In this document: in pieces, positions 32,506-56,180 of the stretch
Layout: every line of letters begins with the position of its first letter
Position numbering within the stretch: position 1 is the stretch's first letter
Assembly: GCA_030674155.1 (NCBI GenBank)
Contig: CM060344.1
Location: 32,057,278-32,121,277 of the forward strand
DNA: 64,000 bases
Direction: 5' to 3'
From: Stramonita haemastoma
Lineage: Eukaryota > Mollusca > Gastropoda > Neogastropoda > Muricidae
Notes under the pieces: model-generated
The model's input: the letters and a program-made list of their open reading frames with translations, nothing else
The model's database searches: none
What the model was told of the DNA's origin: nothing
Made by a program: the position numbers and the translations under genes

Positions 32506-32865
32506 ATGAAGATCTTCTTCTGCTCAGACAGCAACTATTGTCTGTCATGTGAGCGAAAATGCATTGCGCTGGCGTTGAGCACCTGACAGGTGAGGCCCAG
32601 TGCATCCAATTTTGGCTTGCGAGACAATTCTTATTTTTAAGTCTTTCTGGAAAAAAGGCAGGAAAATGGACCAAGAAAGCAACTTCCCCCCCCCCCCCTA
32701 AAAACAAAATAAAACTGACCAGGAGGCAACAGGAAGAAAAGGAACAAGGCAGAAACACAGAGAAGGATAGAAAAGAGGGCATTCCAAGCACAGATTTTCC
32801 AGAAGGTGGTGATGCTGTTTTAAATACTGACAGGCTGTTCCTTAGTAGAAAGGTCTGAGTTGAAC
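32506..32865. other. Intergenic sequence
   Basis: Moderately repetitive sequence with a C run near 32688. Open frames on both strands lack recognisable domains and I do not call a gene. Confidence 0.4.
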
Positions 32866-33004
32866 CAATGGTGAGATTTTGCATATGCGACCGTTTTTGC
32901 TGACCATGAAGGTAATCACATTCTGACTTCAGAGGTATATGCAGGGCATGCTTGTGTCTCTGTATGTAACCCACCAAACTCTGACGCATGCACACACACT
33001 CACA

Positions 33005-33180
33005 CATTAAATCCTGTTCCGCTTTTCGAAAGAGTAGACCATTGTGTGCCGGTGGGAACAGATGGCAAGATTTACAAAACTGCATACACACGGGGACAGG
33101 ATGTAAAAAAGCACATGGGTGCTTATTCCATTATCCTCGATATAAAATAAATCAATAAATCAATAAATCAAATAACACAC
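33005..33180 (+). mobile_element. SINE-A 3' fragment with (AATC)n tail
   Basis: TTAAATCCTGTTCCGCTTTTC to CCTCGATATAAAATAAATC. A family E fragment precedes it (32866-32945). Confidence 0.8.
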
Positions 33181-33259
33181 ACACACACACTTACACTTGG
33201 AGGTTTACACTCTACATGACAATGTTATATAATAAAATACTGTAAGTCAAAGATATTTT

Positions 33260-34190
33260 CTTGATTTTTTTTTTTGGGGGGGGGCTGTTTGTTGGTAAAT
33301 TGAATCTTTGATAAAATCGTTTTTAAAATGATGGAGAAGCTGTAAGTGGTCACCTGCACTTGTTTTTCCTCCACTACTATTTCCAGGAAGATATATTATA
33401 TCATTTGGTCAAGTGGAGAATTATATCTCTTGTATATCCAGTTGTAGGCCATTTAACAGTTTTTCCCCATTTTTTTCTGGCTTGTGCTTGCACTGTAAGT
33501 GTACGGCAATGTATGGGTTATCAACTAGCCAAGACTGACCACTTGGCTGGATCCAAACCTTATGACCTCCCTTGCATTTTTTTTCAATAAGATCGCCAAA
33601 CAAGGCTAAAAAAATTCACTAGGTGTTTATTTTATCTAATTTATATTTGTGAAATGATGTACAACATATCTTAAGCATAATTTCTTTCATCTGCTATCAT
33701 AATCCTTCGATGGCAGCTTAAGCAAGACACAAGAGTATCACATATTCCTGTGAATGTGAAAGACACCTCCAAATTGTAAAAAGAGTCCTGCTGTAAAGTA
33801 CCACCGAGATAGTTAGCCTCGTCTTTCTTCTTTTTTTTTAAGAGAGTGGGGGAAGGGTGTCACGATTTTTTAAATTTTAGTTCTATCCTCTAGCCTAGGC
33901 CTAGAGGTAGATTTACTAGGCTACTACCTACCTTGGTCAGAGCGGTAGACTACACCTGGAACTTAGAGAGTTCTCAAAGCAAGATGTAGACTAGGCTAGG
34001 CCCTGTGGAAAATTAGTAGGCTAGGCCTTATTGAAAAAAAAAATATATATATATAATTATATATATAAACCTAATGTCATTGTTGACCTTTCTGTGTATG
34101 TGTGTTATTGTTGTTATGTCTTGATTATTTCCATGACACCTGTCATAGACCAAACACCTAGGCTTGTCATGACAGGACTCTGAGGTCAAA
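33260..34190. other. Intergenic sequence, mostly unique
   Basis: The GAATCTTTGATAAAATCGTT block near 33302-33380 has a diverged relative at about 37150-37220. The rest, including an AT run near 34042-34065, shows nothing further. Confidence 0.45.
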
Positions 34191-34197
34191 GGTCAAT

Positions 34198-34211
34198 CAA
34201 TATATATATAT

Positions 34212-34254
<43 letters not shown>

Positions 34255-34279
34255 TATATATATATATATATGAGAGAGA

Positions 34280-34351
<72 letters not shown>

Positions 34352-34356
34352 TACAT

Positions 34357-34434
<78 letters not shown>

Positions 34435-34436
34435 GA
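34198..34436 (+). repeat. (AT)n, (GACA)n and (GA)n tract
   Basis: Compound microsatellite: TATA, GACAGACA, TATA again, then long GA runs with single-base interruptions. Confidence 0.95.
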
Positions 34437-34734
34437 ATTGTTGTGGATGAAGATCAGAAAATATTTCGCCTGGGAATGATTTGATCAGTGAAAAATTGAG
34501 AACCTTGAAATTTTTTTTAAGTGTTTGTGTAAAGTTTGGGTATTTTGGAAAGGTACGACTTTATAGAATGCAGTTGTGCAAGTCCCGATTTATGATAATG
34601 TGTTTTGTTGATTTTATTCAATGTTTTCATTTACAAATCGCAATACACAACCGCCCCCCACCCTGGGCCTGAAATAGCTAACGCAGTTTTACTATTTTCC
34701 CCACCCGCCACCCACGCTATGTTCTTTATATTAA

Positions 34735-34880
34735 CTTCCTAAGGTCAGCTGACTCCGCTCTCCGCCAATCAGAAAGCGGCTGAGCATCGCTGCTAGGTTG
34801 AGAAGTTGAGTGTTTTTCGTGCGCAGCACGTAACGCACGCACTTGACCACACAATAAATACATTTTAAAAAAGGCCTTGG
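34735..34880. promoter_or_regulatory. Promoter-like GC-richer island with CCAAT box
   Basis: GGTCAGCTGACTCCGCTCTCC followed by GCCAATCAGAAAGCGG and CGTGCGCAGCACGTAACGC stands out by CpG content and a CCAAT motif. No adjacent coding exon is seen, so function is unproven. Confidence 0.25.
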
Positions 34881-34884
34881 AACT

Positions 34885-34950
<66 letters not shown>

Positions 34951-34971
34951 ACTTAGGCCTACTTAATTTAT

Positions 34972-35466
<495 letters not shown>

Positions 35467-35790
35467 ATAATGGAATAAGCATTCTTGTGCTTTTTTACAT
35501 CCAGTCCCCGTGTGTATGCACTTTTGTAAATGTCATCTGTTCCCACTGGCACACGATGGCCTACTCTTACGAAAAGCGGGACAGGATTTAACGTGTGGGC
35601 AAGATGTTCTGCGTGCGTTGGCACACGGGGCCTCGGTTTAAAGTCTCATCCGAAGGACTTTTGGGGAGAGTGGAGTCAGCACTGATGTTAACTCCAGGAT
35701 AAAATATCCTCGACCGGGAATGGAACCCGGGTCGTCAAATTGCCAGCGCAATGTTTCGACCACTAGGCTATCCGTCCCGTCCCGTCTTGA
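35467..35790 (-). mobile_element. SINE-A, full length
   Basis: GATAATGGAATAAGCATTC to CCGGGAATGGAACCCGGG (B box) and GACCACTAGGCTATCCGTCC (A box). One of the best-preserved copies. Confidence 0.88.
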
Positions 35791-35904
35791 AGCCACTGTG
35801 TTAGGCCTGGGCAAGTACGAAAGCCCTGCACAAACCTGGACTCTTGTATATATCAATTAAAACTAGTACATGTATAATTATAGGCTTACGTTTTATTTAT
35901 TTCA

Positions 35905-35983
35905 CTCTTTTATTTCAAGGATAATGGAATAAGCACTCATGTGGGTTTGTTTGTTGTTGTTGTTTTTTTTGTACATCCAGTCC

Positions 35984-35985
<2 letters not shown>
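35905..35985 (-). mobile_element. SINE-A tail fragment running into (GT)n
   Basis: CTTTTATTTCAAGGATAATGG to CATCCAGTCCCAC, then a GT run at 35986-36027. Confidence 0.75.
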
Positions 35986-36029
<44 letters not shown>

Positions 36030-36117
36030 GGAGAGAGCGAGCCCACAGGGATGGGGGACTATTTCTCTCTTTCTTTTCCATCTCTACCGCCTTCAACATT
36101 GTGAAGATTCTGTAGAC

Positions 36118-36510
36118 TTCGGGATGTATGCTTGGGTATATTCGCGCGTCCGTAACCCACCAAACACTGACATGACAGAATCTTTAACGTGCATATTTGA
36201 ACTTCTGCATGTGTATATATAGACGAAGGGAATCAAGGCACTGGCAGGTCTGCACTTATATTCGAGCGTCCGTAACCCACCAAACACTGACATGACAGAA
36301 TCTTTAACGTGCATATTTGATCTTCTGCATGTGTATATATAGACGAAGGGAATCAAGGCACTGGCAGGTCTGCACTTAAAAGCTGACCTGGAAGATGGTA
36401 AAAAACCTCATCCTTCATTCACCAGACGCCGCTGAGATTCGAACCCACGACTTCATGACCCATGGGGTTGAAGTCAAACGGTCTTAACCACTCGGCTGTC
36501 GTCTGTCAAT
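36118..36510 (-). mobile_element. Family E-related element with tandem duplication and tRNA-like head
   Basis: A 120 bp unit (CGTCCGTAACCCACCAAACA to CACTGGCAGGTCTGCACTTA) is present twice, at about 36149 and 36269. It is followed by TGAGATTCGAACCCACGAC and GGTCTTAACCACTCGGCTG, a tRNA-like B and A box on the minus strand. This links family E to a tRNA-derived SINE. Confidence 0.7.
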
Positions 36511-37600
36511 TGTAATTGCAGTAAAGGGAAAGTAAGCAAGACTATATTTTACAAAAAAAAAGATAAATAGAACTGGGTAAAATAGTAGTAGTAGGCATCC
36601 ATTTGTCTTGGAAGACTATGGAGTTGCACTCTGTAAAATAGTTCAATCAATATTTCATTAAAAAAAAAAAAATCATGCTTAATAACTGAACAAGGACTAT
36701 AAACGATCAATGCGATTCTGAACTAAAAAATTATAAATAAAAAAAAACAGAAAGAAAAAGATGTGTCATCTTAATCTCTGTGTGTGTAAGCACCCACACC
36801 AAAGTCTTAGTGATTATGGGCATACTTGAACGCAAGCCTTTGTACGTTAGAGCATGCACAGACGTTTAACTGTGAAAGAGAGGGTTGCAGCTTTTCAAAA
36901 AAATTTAACAAAGTTTTCAGCGAGAAAAAAATCGAGTCAAAAAGTTGGGGGTAGGGTGGGAAAAAACTGCATCTATTGAAAAAAAAGAAAGTGACATCTT
37001 ATAGTAAGTGCATATGGTTTTCGTCATGTGGAATTTGTTACAAATATGTAACAGTGTTATCTATTAAAGTGTGTCATGCCTACAATGCTACCACTGAAAG
37101 ACATTATTCCCTAGAATTTATTTTCATTTTTTAATTTTTTAATTTTTTTATTGAATCTTTGTTAAGTCATTTTCAAAGTGATCGAGAAGTTGGTACCTGC
37201 ACTCTTGTTTTTCCTCAATAAGTGTATTATCTAATGTAAGTGTATGACAAGTTAATTTTTGGTGTATGTGTCGATTGGTACAAATATATACCATAGTGAT
37301 CTAGTAAAAAAGGAAGTTATGTGTGTCACCAAGTGTTCCTGTACAAGTACTTTTTATATCTTTTTTTTTTTTTTTTTTACAAGGACGCGTTTGTGTGTGA
37401 CATCACCTAATGTTACAGTTACTGTCATCTAGCCTATATTGCCATTTAGTGTGTATATCAGTACCATTTTTGTGAGGTGTTACAGTGTCATCTGACTTCA
37501 GGGAGAGAGCGAGATTTAGTTATTAAATTTTCTGTTTTAAAGATGATTTAAAAAAAAAAAAGAAACATCTAGTTGGTGTGCAAGCAACTTTGAAAATTTT
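36511..37600. other. Intergenic AT-rich sequence
   Basis: Poly-A and poly-T runs and a diverged duplicate of 33302-33380. No gene or element is identified. Confidence 0.5.
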
Positions 37601-37865
37601 GTCATTGGTTCCCATCCTAACAGCATGCAATGGCCTACTCTTCAGAAAGGCAGAACAGGTTTAAACGAGTTTGCAAGATATTCTGCATGCATTTATACAC
37701 CTCAGTTTTGTCTCATCTGACTTTCAAAAGTGTGGGTATTGATAGTAGCTCCTGGAAAAAAAAAGAAAAAAAAGAAAAAGATAGCTCCTAGAGAAAAACT
37801 CCCTTGAATAGGTGTCTCAGAGACGGTTCCAATTCTGAGCCCAGATCATAAGTGTTGACGCTCTA

Positions 37866-38156
37866 AAAGTTAAAGTCTGTCCCGAGCCTAAGGCTCATCA
37901 GGCCGGTGCTTAACCCGGTTTCTGTGGCGTTAAGCGACTGAGAGTCATAGACTCCCCCCTGGATAGAACGCCAGTCTATCGCAGGGTTAACCCCCAACAC
38001 AAGGTTAGTACCCCTTTTACATCTGGGTAGGGTGAGAAAATAGCCGTAAAGTGCCTTTTCCAAGGGCGCAACGCCATAGCGGAAAGCTGGGATCGAACCT
38101 GCAACCTTTAGATTATGAGTCCAACGCCCTAACCACTAGACTACAGCGGCAGCTGT
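37866..38156 (-). mobile_element. SINE-B, full length
   Basis: Reverse copy, CTGTCCCGAGCCTAAGGCTC to CCCTAACCACTAGACTACAG. It is inserted in a diverged SINE-A-like region (37600-37860), with GTTGACGCTCTAA repeated on both sides as a probable target duplication. Confidence 0.85.
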
Positions 38157-38275
38157 TGACGCTCTAACCACTAGGATATTCCTCCCCCCTCTCATTTGAA
38201 AGACTAACTCAACCCAAGCCACTACTCCAGGTTTTGAGAGTCGGAGAAAAGGTTCAAGCACAAACAGGGATCGAA

Positions 38276-38432
38276 CACGTTAAATCCTGTTCCGCTTTTC
38301 ATAAGAGTAGGCAGGCCATCATGTGCCGGTGGGAACAGATGACATTTACAAAACTGCATACACACGGGGACTGGATGAAAAAAAAGCAAACGAGTGCTTA
38401 TTCCATTATCCTCGATATAAAAGAATATATCT
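38276..38432 (+). mobile_element. SINE-A 3' fragment
   Basis: GTTAAATCCTGTTCCGC to TTATCCTCGATATAAAAGAA. Confidence 0.8.
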
Positions 38433-39400
38433 TTCTATCTAACTACCCCCACTTCTTGGTTAGCAGATGCATTGTCCATCAATTCACAAACATATTGCAT
38501 GTCGTTTTTTCAATCAAATAATTGATGATGGTGTGGAGATTTGAGCATTGGATTTACAACCGACAAGAATTTCAGCCAGGGGTTTGATTCAGTGGGCTTT
38601 TAATTTTTTTTTCTTCTATAAACACTCGTATCAATGCCAATCCCTTTCAATTTTTTTAAAGCTTAAGTCCAGAATGCTCATTACTTTGTAAACAAGAACC
38701 CATTCATTCTACAATAAAATTAATATGGTCAGTGGTATGACATCCTAGCATGTAATCTGTGACCCTGTTGAGGTAATGGGCTCCGAATTGTTCAAATACC
38801 ATTCAAAAGAGCATTAAATTTATTTAAATGGTTGTTACTGGTTCCACTAGTAATAAAGAGATATGAGTTCAAGGGCTTTGATTTGATTTGACAAGATGTA
38901 GCACTATATAAGTTCTATTTATCATTACTTTCTGAATAATTGAATGTGATGCTCCTGGGGTTTTTTTCTTCCAAGGAGACAAATTTTTAGTTTGTTAAAA
39001 CCTAAGCAGCATTTGAAATTGTTTTGCCGTTTTTTCATTTAGGAATATTTCTGGTTGTACAATAAATTACAGGCAACAGTTAAACATTTTTTACACATTT
39101 TAGGAAAAGACCATGGTTTTCTCCACTAACTAGTGTTTGTCTACAATATTTAGCAAGTCAAAATTTTATTTCAATTTAATTATTTTGCAATAATTTTTTG
39201 TTATATTTGTCAAAAGGTTTTCATCTATAAATTTTGCAAGTTGAATTTTTTTTCAATGGAAAAATTACTTTCTGGAATTGTTTTACACCAGAGGTGGGCA
39301 GTTTGTGCAATGTGTGATATGCAGTCTGAAAAGTAACTGTGCTTACATGTCAAATTTACCCTGTGGTTATTAGCAAGGCCGTTTTGTGCATGTATACAGA
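38433..39400. other. Intergenic AT-rich sequence
   Basis: No gene or complete repeat seen. CCAGAGGTGGGCAGTTTGTG near 39290 resembles an hAT terminus but no partner end was found. Confidence 0.5.
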
Positions 39401-39406
39401 CCAATT

Positions 39407-39705
39407 GTGGGTTTTGTGGTAAAAGCACCACAATTTGCACAAATGATGTTAAGGACATACTAAAAAAATTTAGATATAGTGCCAAGCTGGATTTTTACCT
39501 TTAGGCCTGTAAATTGCAAAAATCCAAGATGGCCGCCATCCGCTATGAAATATCTGTAAATTGTTATATCTTTGTAGACAGTTGAGACAAGAACATAGAT
39601 GAGGAGTCTTTTGGTATGTTTTTAAACATGAGAAATCTAATGGAAATGTTATTCATTTGATATAATGCATATAAAGCCACATATTGGCCAGTTTTATGTC
39701 CGTTT
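39407..39705 (+). repeat. Left terminal inverted repeat of the 39.4-42.7 kb element
   Basis: Aligns in reverse with 42405-42704 over nearly its whole length, with substitutions and small gaps. The outer 20 bases are identical. Confidence 0.85.
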
Positions 39706-39749
39706 TTAAGATGGACAAGATCCGATTTGTGAATATCCATGAGCAGTCA

Positions 39750-42447
39750 CTATATCTAGAATGTAGATGTGGACTATCATAAAATTTCATAGTCACTGTC
39801 ATTGTGGTCACAGTTCTCATTGCAATGACAAAATGATGTACATTTATGGCATCTTTGCATAGTCCCCTACACCCTTTCTTCCACTCACATCGCAGCAATT
39901 CAGAACATGACGCCACCGCTTGTGGCAGCATGAGTAGTCGCTGTGTCCAGAATGTAGAATGCAGATGTGGGTTCTCATCATCCCTAGTCACAATCATTGT
40001 GTCACAGTTCCCACTGCACTGATAGAGTGATGTACATTGAACAGCAGCCCTGATACACTTGCATAGCCCCCTAACCCTTTCTTGCACCCACATCCTCAGC
40101 AATGCAGAACATGACACCACCACTTCTGGCAACATTGTCGCTGCCAGCCTTGTGTTGCACTCTTTCGCCAACCATACATCTCTGGAGATGGAAGAACTGG
40201 AGAACAGACCAGTGCCTGTCCCGACACATGTCCACTTTGGCATATTGCCCATTTTGTGTGGTGTAGCAGGGCAGCTCCTGTTGGTGGTATGTTGTCGATG
40301 GATCTTACCTTTGGTAGTGAAGATATGTTTCCTGGCTGAGTTCACGGTAGTTTCTGTGCAAGTGTGGTCATACAGAAGTACAACATATTTCTCCAACACA
40401 GACATACAGTCATCATTGAATGCCAATGGATTTACAAACAAAGCAGAAAATACAGATGTGACCTCATCAGAAGACTTCCATGTGTCGAGTGCAGTTTTTT
40501 CCCCCTTGCCAGCAAATGACATCACAATGTCACAACCCATAAAGGAATGGAACATGGGAAGTGCACATGCTTTTTCACTACCAAGTTCTTTGGCGATGTC
40601 ATGTGCAGGTGTATTCCTGAGGTGTTTGCCAGTGCTAAAGGCAACCCAAATTTCAGTGTCTTCAAGGCATGCAACAGCCGAAACTTCCAGAACGAGAACA
40701 TCTGTGCCCACTGTACGCAGCTTAATTTTTCAATATCCTTTGTTTGCTAAATCGACTGCATGAAGAAGCATTCCAGTGTCTGCCTCTTCATGTGTACATG
40801 GTGCAAAAGATGAAATGTCCTGGTGAATGTGAGAACACAGTACATTCTGACCACATGTTGCTGGTATACTCTCTTCACAGCTGTATGCATCGTAAGCTTT
40901 GTGCAACAGCATTGCTAATGCACTAGCTGTAACTTGGGTGTGCATGTTTTGTCCGTGTGACATGGGCTGCTGTCAGGAATGAATCGGCTGTTCCAGGTGT
41001 AGCAATATTTGCTTGGGCCAAAGCATGCGTCCATCCACTGCCATGGAGCAAATCTCCAAGAGTGGCAAAGGACGCCATTTCCATATGTAAGCCACCTAGT
41101 AGAATGACAAACTTCTCTTCCCCATACTCATTTGGCCAGCACCATTGAATCTGTTTAGCAATTGCAAACAATGGTTGATCTACTGTCAACACAGGCACCT
41201 GTCCAGGATTCAGAAGGTGTACAGCTTGTTGTATGACATCCATCGCATGGCGAATCATTGCCACAAACTTTGAGTCATTTGGGAACAGTGGCAGAAGAGA
41301 TCCGATAGTGACCTCAAAGTCACGTGATTGCTGCTTATTAGAATGGAATGCCTCCCAACAGATTGGATCATCAACACTCTGGACCCCTTCTCTTATGAGT
41401 CTACATGTATTGTTTTGCCACTTTTTCTCATCTTCCATGGCAGTGTTAACAAGTTCACAGTCACTGATCAGTGTACCCTAAATGGAAGGGATAATCGGAT
41501 CTTTCTTTGCTGTCACCAGGGTCAGTGTTGCATATGATTCAGGAAGTGGTGGTATCTGTTTGCTAGGAAGATCTAGATCTGGTTGCATTTCTGACTTGTG
41601 ATGCATGATTCAATCGGATTCTGTTTCCCTGTTTTGGAAGAGCAAAATGCCTGTGCCATGAAAGGCACTGTGGGCAGTTGTTGAGCTCAGGTTGTGGTCT
41701 AGATTATCAATAGCAGCTGTGGGGAACAGATTTGTTCTCAGATTAATGGGGCAGACAGCCCCTTTGGATTCTTACTGCTGGGCTGCTGAAATGGCCATGT
41801 CCATGGATATGTCAAGAACTCTGTCATAAGAAATTGATGAGCCCAAGTGGAACAAGGTGTCTACACATTTTCGCTTATGTGTATGTCCATGTATCATCAT
41901 ACCCAGCAGATATATTGGTAAAGGAGTCTCCCTGCTTTTGGTATGGTGTATACCAGTGGACCCTCTCTGTCTTCTCACAGAGCTATTGTATTGCAGTAAT
42001 TGAGCAATACTCAATGCTGCTTGTCTGGATTCATCACTCTCTCTTTTCGTAAAATTTGGTCCATTCAAGATCATGCTAACCAGTAAAACAAGTGACTTGG
42101 GCACAGATTCTTTTCGGCAACCCTGTGGGAATGAAGTACCATCAAATTGTGAACAATCTCTGATCATACCTGGTAGAATTAGAGTTGGTGGAATGAATAT
42201 GTCCAGTTATCTCGACTCCCAACTCTACCAGTCAGTCCCTGTAAAGCTTCACAAGATCTTCCACCTTGAAGACAGGTGCGGTGTCTTTTGCATTTATCTT
42301 TCTGTCCCCTATGTATCCATGAGCTCCACCAAAGCTAAGTGGAGTGAGCAATAAAGTTACAGGTGGGGATCTGGGGCTGCCGTCAAGGTCCACAAACAAC
42401 ATGAGTTTTGTAACATAAATTTGGCCAGTATGCTGCTTTACATGCAT
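39750..42447 (-). pseudogene. Transposon-encoded protein with HEEADT and PIN/XPG-like motifs, frameshifted
   Basis: Pieces in order on the minus strand: 42447-42232 (FGGAHGYIGDRKIN), 42167-41772 (SQFDGTSFPQG, ETPLPIYLL, DTLFHLGSSISYDRVL), 41438-40923 (VPVLTVDQPLFAIAKQIQW, YGEEKFVILLGGLHMEMA, ANIATPGTADSFLTAAHVTR), 40963-40730 (TASALAMLLHKAYDAY, APCTHEEADTGMLLHAV) and 40711-40100 (GTDVLVLEV, IWVAFSTGKHLR, ALPMFHSFMGCDIVMSFAGK). The acidic pattern HEEADT ... (D/G)TDVL ... GCD(T) resembles FEN1/XPG-like (PIN-fold) nucleases. The expected first D of DTD is G here and GCDT is GCDI, so the copy is probably inactive. A Cys-rich C-terminus follows (LCKCIRAAVQC, CSGNCD). Confidence 0.6.
39755..40115 (-). 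repeat. Tandem duplication of the Cys-rich C-terminal coding segment
   Basis: Plus-strand blocks at about 39755-39925 and 39945-40115 share CAGAATGTAGA, GTCACAGTTC and CATCGCAGCAAT/CATCCTCAGCAAT, about 190 bp apart. On the minus strand both encode a (R)GLCK pattern, but the second has lost most cysteines. Confidence 0.65.
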
Positions 42448-42704
42448 TTTATCAACTAAACAATGGTTCCATTAAAATCTGCATGTCTCAAAATATATAA
42501 AAAGACTTCTTATTTATGTTCTTGTGTCAACTATTTATAAAGTTATGACAATTTATAGATATTTCATTTCAGATGGTGGCCATCTTGGATTTTTAAGATT
42601 TATGGGCTTCTGGAAAAAATTCAGCTTGGCACTATATCTGAATTTATTTAGTATGTCCTTAACCTTATTTGTGCAAATTTTGGTGCTTTTACCACAAAAC
42701 CCAC
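42405..42704 (-). repeat. Right terminal inverted repeat of the 39.4-42.7 kb element
   Basis: Partner of 39407-39705. The inner end includes ATAAAATGCATGTAAAGC against ATATAATGCATATAAAGC on the left. Confidence 0.85.
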
Positions 42705-42779
42705 AATTGTTTCACATATCTGCAGGGCTATATATCATTTGTCCCGTGTGAAGGGATTGTTGCAGTGCAAAAGCTATTC

Positions 42780-43440
42780 TATTTAGTTAGTTAACCCTCG
42801 GTCGCGCTGGAAAACTTTAAAAAGTATACGAGCATTCTAAAAAAAAGTCTTTCAAAACTGCTGGAAATTAGTTTTTGCAATGAAGTTCAGGTTTTTTCAA
42901 GCATGACAACATACCAAGAATGGTGCATTTAGCTTTTTTGTTGTTGCCTACACTACAACACCTGGGCAAGATTTTGCTTAAGTTGAAAACACAAGCTGTA
43001 AAAAATTTGCTCTCCAAGATAGCCACAGCCAGACTTCAGGAATGTTTTGACGAGTATGAATGCACGTTACTAAATATTGTGATCGATTCCTATCAGCATG
43101 CAGATATCCGAGAGACTGAAGCCTGCGAAATTTGCAAAATTGTCAACTGATGAAGAAAATGCTTTTTGCTCTGCCAATAATTCAAACCTATACTTTCGTG
43201 AATTTGTTTTTGATATAATAAAGTATTGGAATTTGAAGCTGAAATTCAGGCATGAGAATCTGCCAACATTTGCAGCTTTTGTGGTCCCAAGGTTGCCATC
43301 TATGTCCGTCTTGGGCCAGTGCCATGACGGGGAAACCCCCCAGTTCAGACTGACTGCCTCTAGGTATTTTTTCTTTGTTCATAAGTTATCTTTTTTGGTC
43401 AACATCCAAGTGTAGACCTGCTAAAGCCTAGATTCCCTTG
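42780..43440 (+). other. Possible old coding remnant, unrecognised
   Basis: Two plus-strand frames (about 42920-43150 and 43135-43415) would join by one frameshift: LLSKIATARLQECFDEYEC, then SYQHADIRETEAC, then FDIIKYWNLKLKFRHENLP and PTFAAFVVPRLPSMS. The composition looks protein-like but I do not recognise the family. It could be the end of a transposon or a decayed gene. Confidence 0.25.
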
Positions 43441-43684
43441 ACGTACACTCCAAAGCACAAGATCAAATATAAATGTAAAAGATCTTGAAGTCAAGGAGTG
43501 TTTTAGAGGGGTATGGACATATAGCCATTGGCTTCTCAAATACTTGACTTGCTGCAGTCAGGAAAAGGGCGTGGGAACCACCACACCATACATGGTTTCT
43601 CCAAGATCTTGAGCAGACATCACGTTTTCAGATGGTGTATACAAGAGACAATATCAGAACACAGTGGACACTGAAAACAAAGAC

Positions 43685-43734
<50 letters not shown>
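43685..43734 (+). repeat. (GA)n microsatellite
   Basis: Perfect GA run downstream of the EEF1A poly(A) site. Confidence 0.95.
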
Positions 43735-43798
43735 AGTACTACAATCATACCATACTACAAAAATCCCACACACGAACAATACTCATCTGAACTGAAAG

Positions 43799-43804
43799 TT
43801 TATT
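43799..43804 (-). terminator. EEF1A: Probable EEF1A poly(A) signal
   Basis: AATAAA on the minus strand about 320 bp after the stop codon, in a 3'UTR of ordinary composition. Confidence 0.6.
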
Positions 43805-44126
43805 TTTTCTTCTTCTTCTTTTGACCCCCTTGATGTACTGGAAGCCCCCTCCCTCCCCTCAAAAAGAAAAAAAATATTGGACCTAAATCATGTTAACCTT
43901 TTTTCCTTCGGAACTCCTTTCTGTGCAGCTTGGATTGCAAAAGCCATACAGACAACGAAAGAAGAATGGAACGAGCCTGTCGTTTTAAAAGCAGCACATC
44001 AGTGTGGGATGGGTAAATGCCAGCAGGTGTAGTAACGGGGCAAGAACTAAAACCTTGACCGAAGTTGTAGTTGTAGTAATGACAGTTCAGAGCGATCCGT
44101 GAGGCGGACAAAGGTTCCTGTAGCCA

Positions 44127-56066
<11,940 letters not shown>

Positions 56067-56180
56067 ACCTATCCGGAAGTACGAAGTCACGTGATCAACT
56101 TTTTCAGGGCCTAGAGGGGTCCCCGGAATAATTTTACCTTCCATTGGTCGAATTTTGTCACATGACGTTTACGTCGCTGA
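56067..56180 (-). promoter_or_regulatory. EEF1A: EEF1A core promoter
   Basis: Just upstream of the inferred start lie an ETS-type ACTTCCGG site (plus-strand CCGGAAGT, 56073-56080), an E-box CACGTG (56088-56093) and an inverted CCAAT (ATTGG near 56153-56157). No TATA box. Confidence 0.6.

Larger units (their letters stand above)
39407..42704 (-). mobile_element. Academ-like DNA transposon, degenerate, 3.3 kb
   Basis: Inverted ends GTGGGTTTTGTGGTAAAAGC at 39407 and, reversed, at 42704 extend as imperfect inverted repeats for about 300 bp. They include AGATATAGTGCCAAGCTG, AAAAATCCAAGATGGCC and TAAAGC(C/A)(A/G)CATA. AATT lies on both sides (39403-39406, 42705-42708) as a four-base target duplication. 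The minus strand carries protein remnants in order from 42447 to about 39750, broken by several frameshifts. Long inverted repeats, a short duplication and the HEEADT/GCD protein recall Academ elements, which encode an XPG/FEN1-like nuclease. The superfamily name is from memory of that description and is not proved here. Confidence 0.6.

Noticed and set aside
39285..39310. hAT terminus-like CCAGAGGTGGGCAG
   Set aside because: No inverted partner or target duplication found nearby.
40059..40763. 234-codon plus-strand open frame
   Set aside because: It is the antisense shadow of the minus-strand transposon protein, whose conserved motifs are on the other strand.
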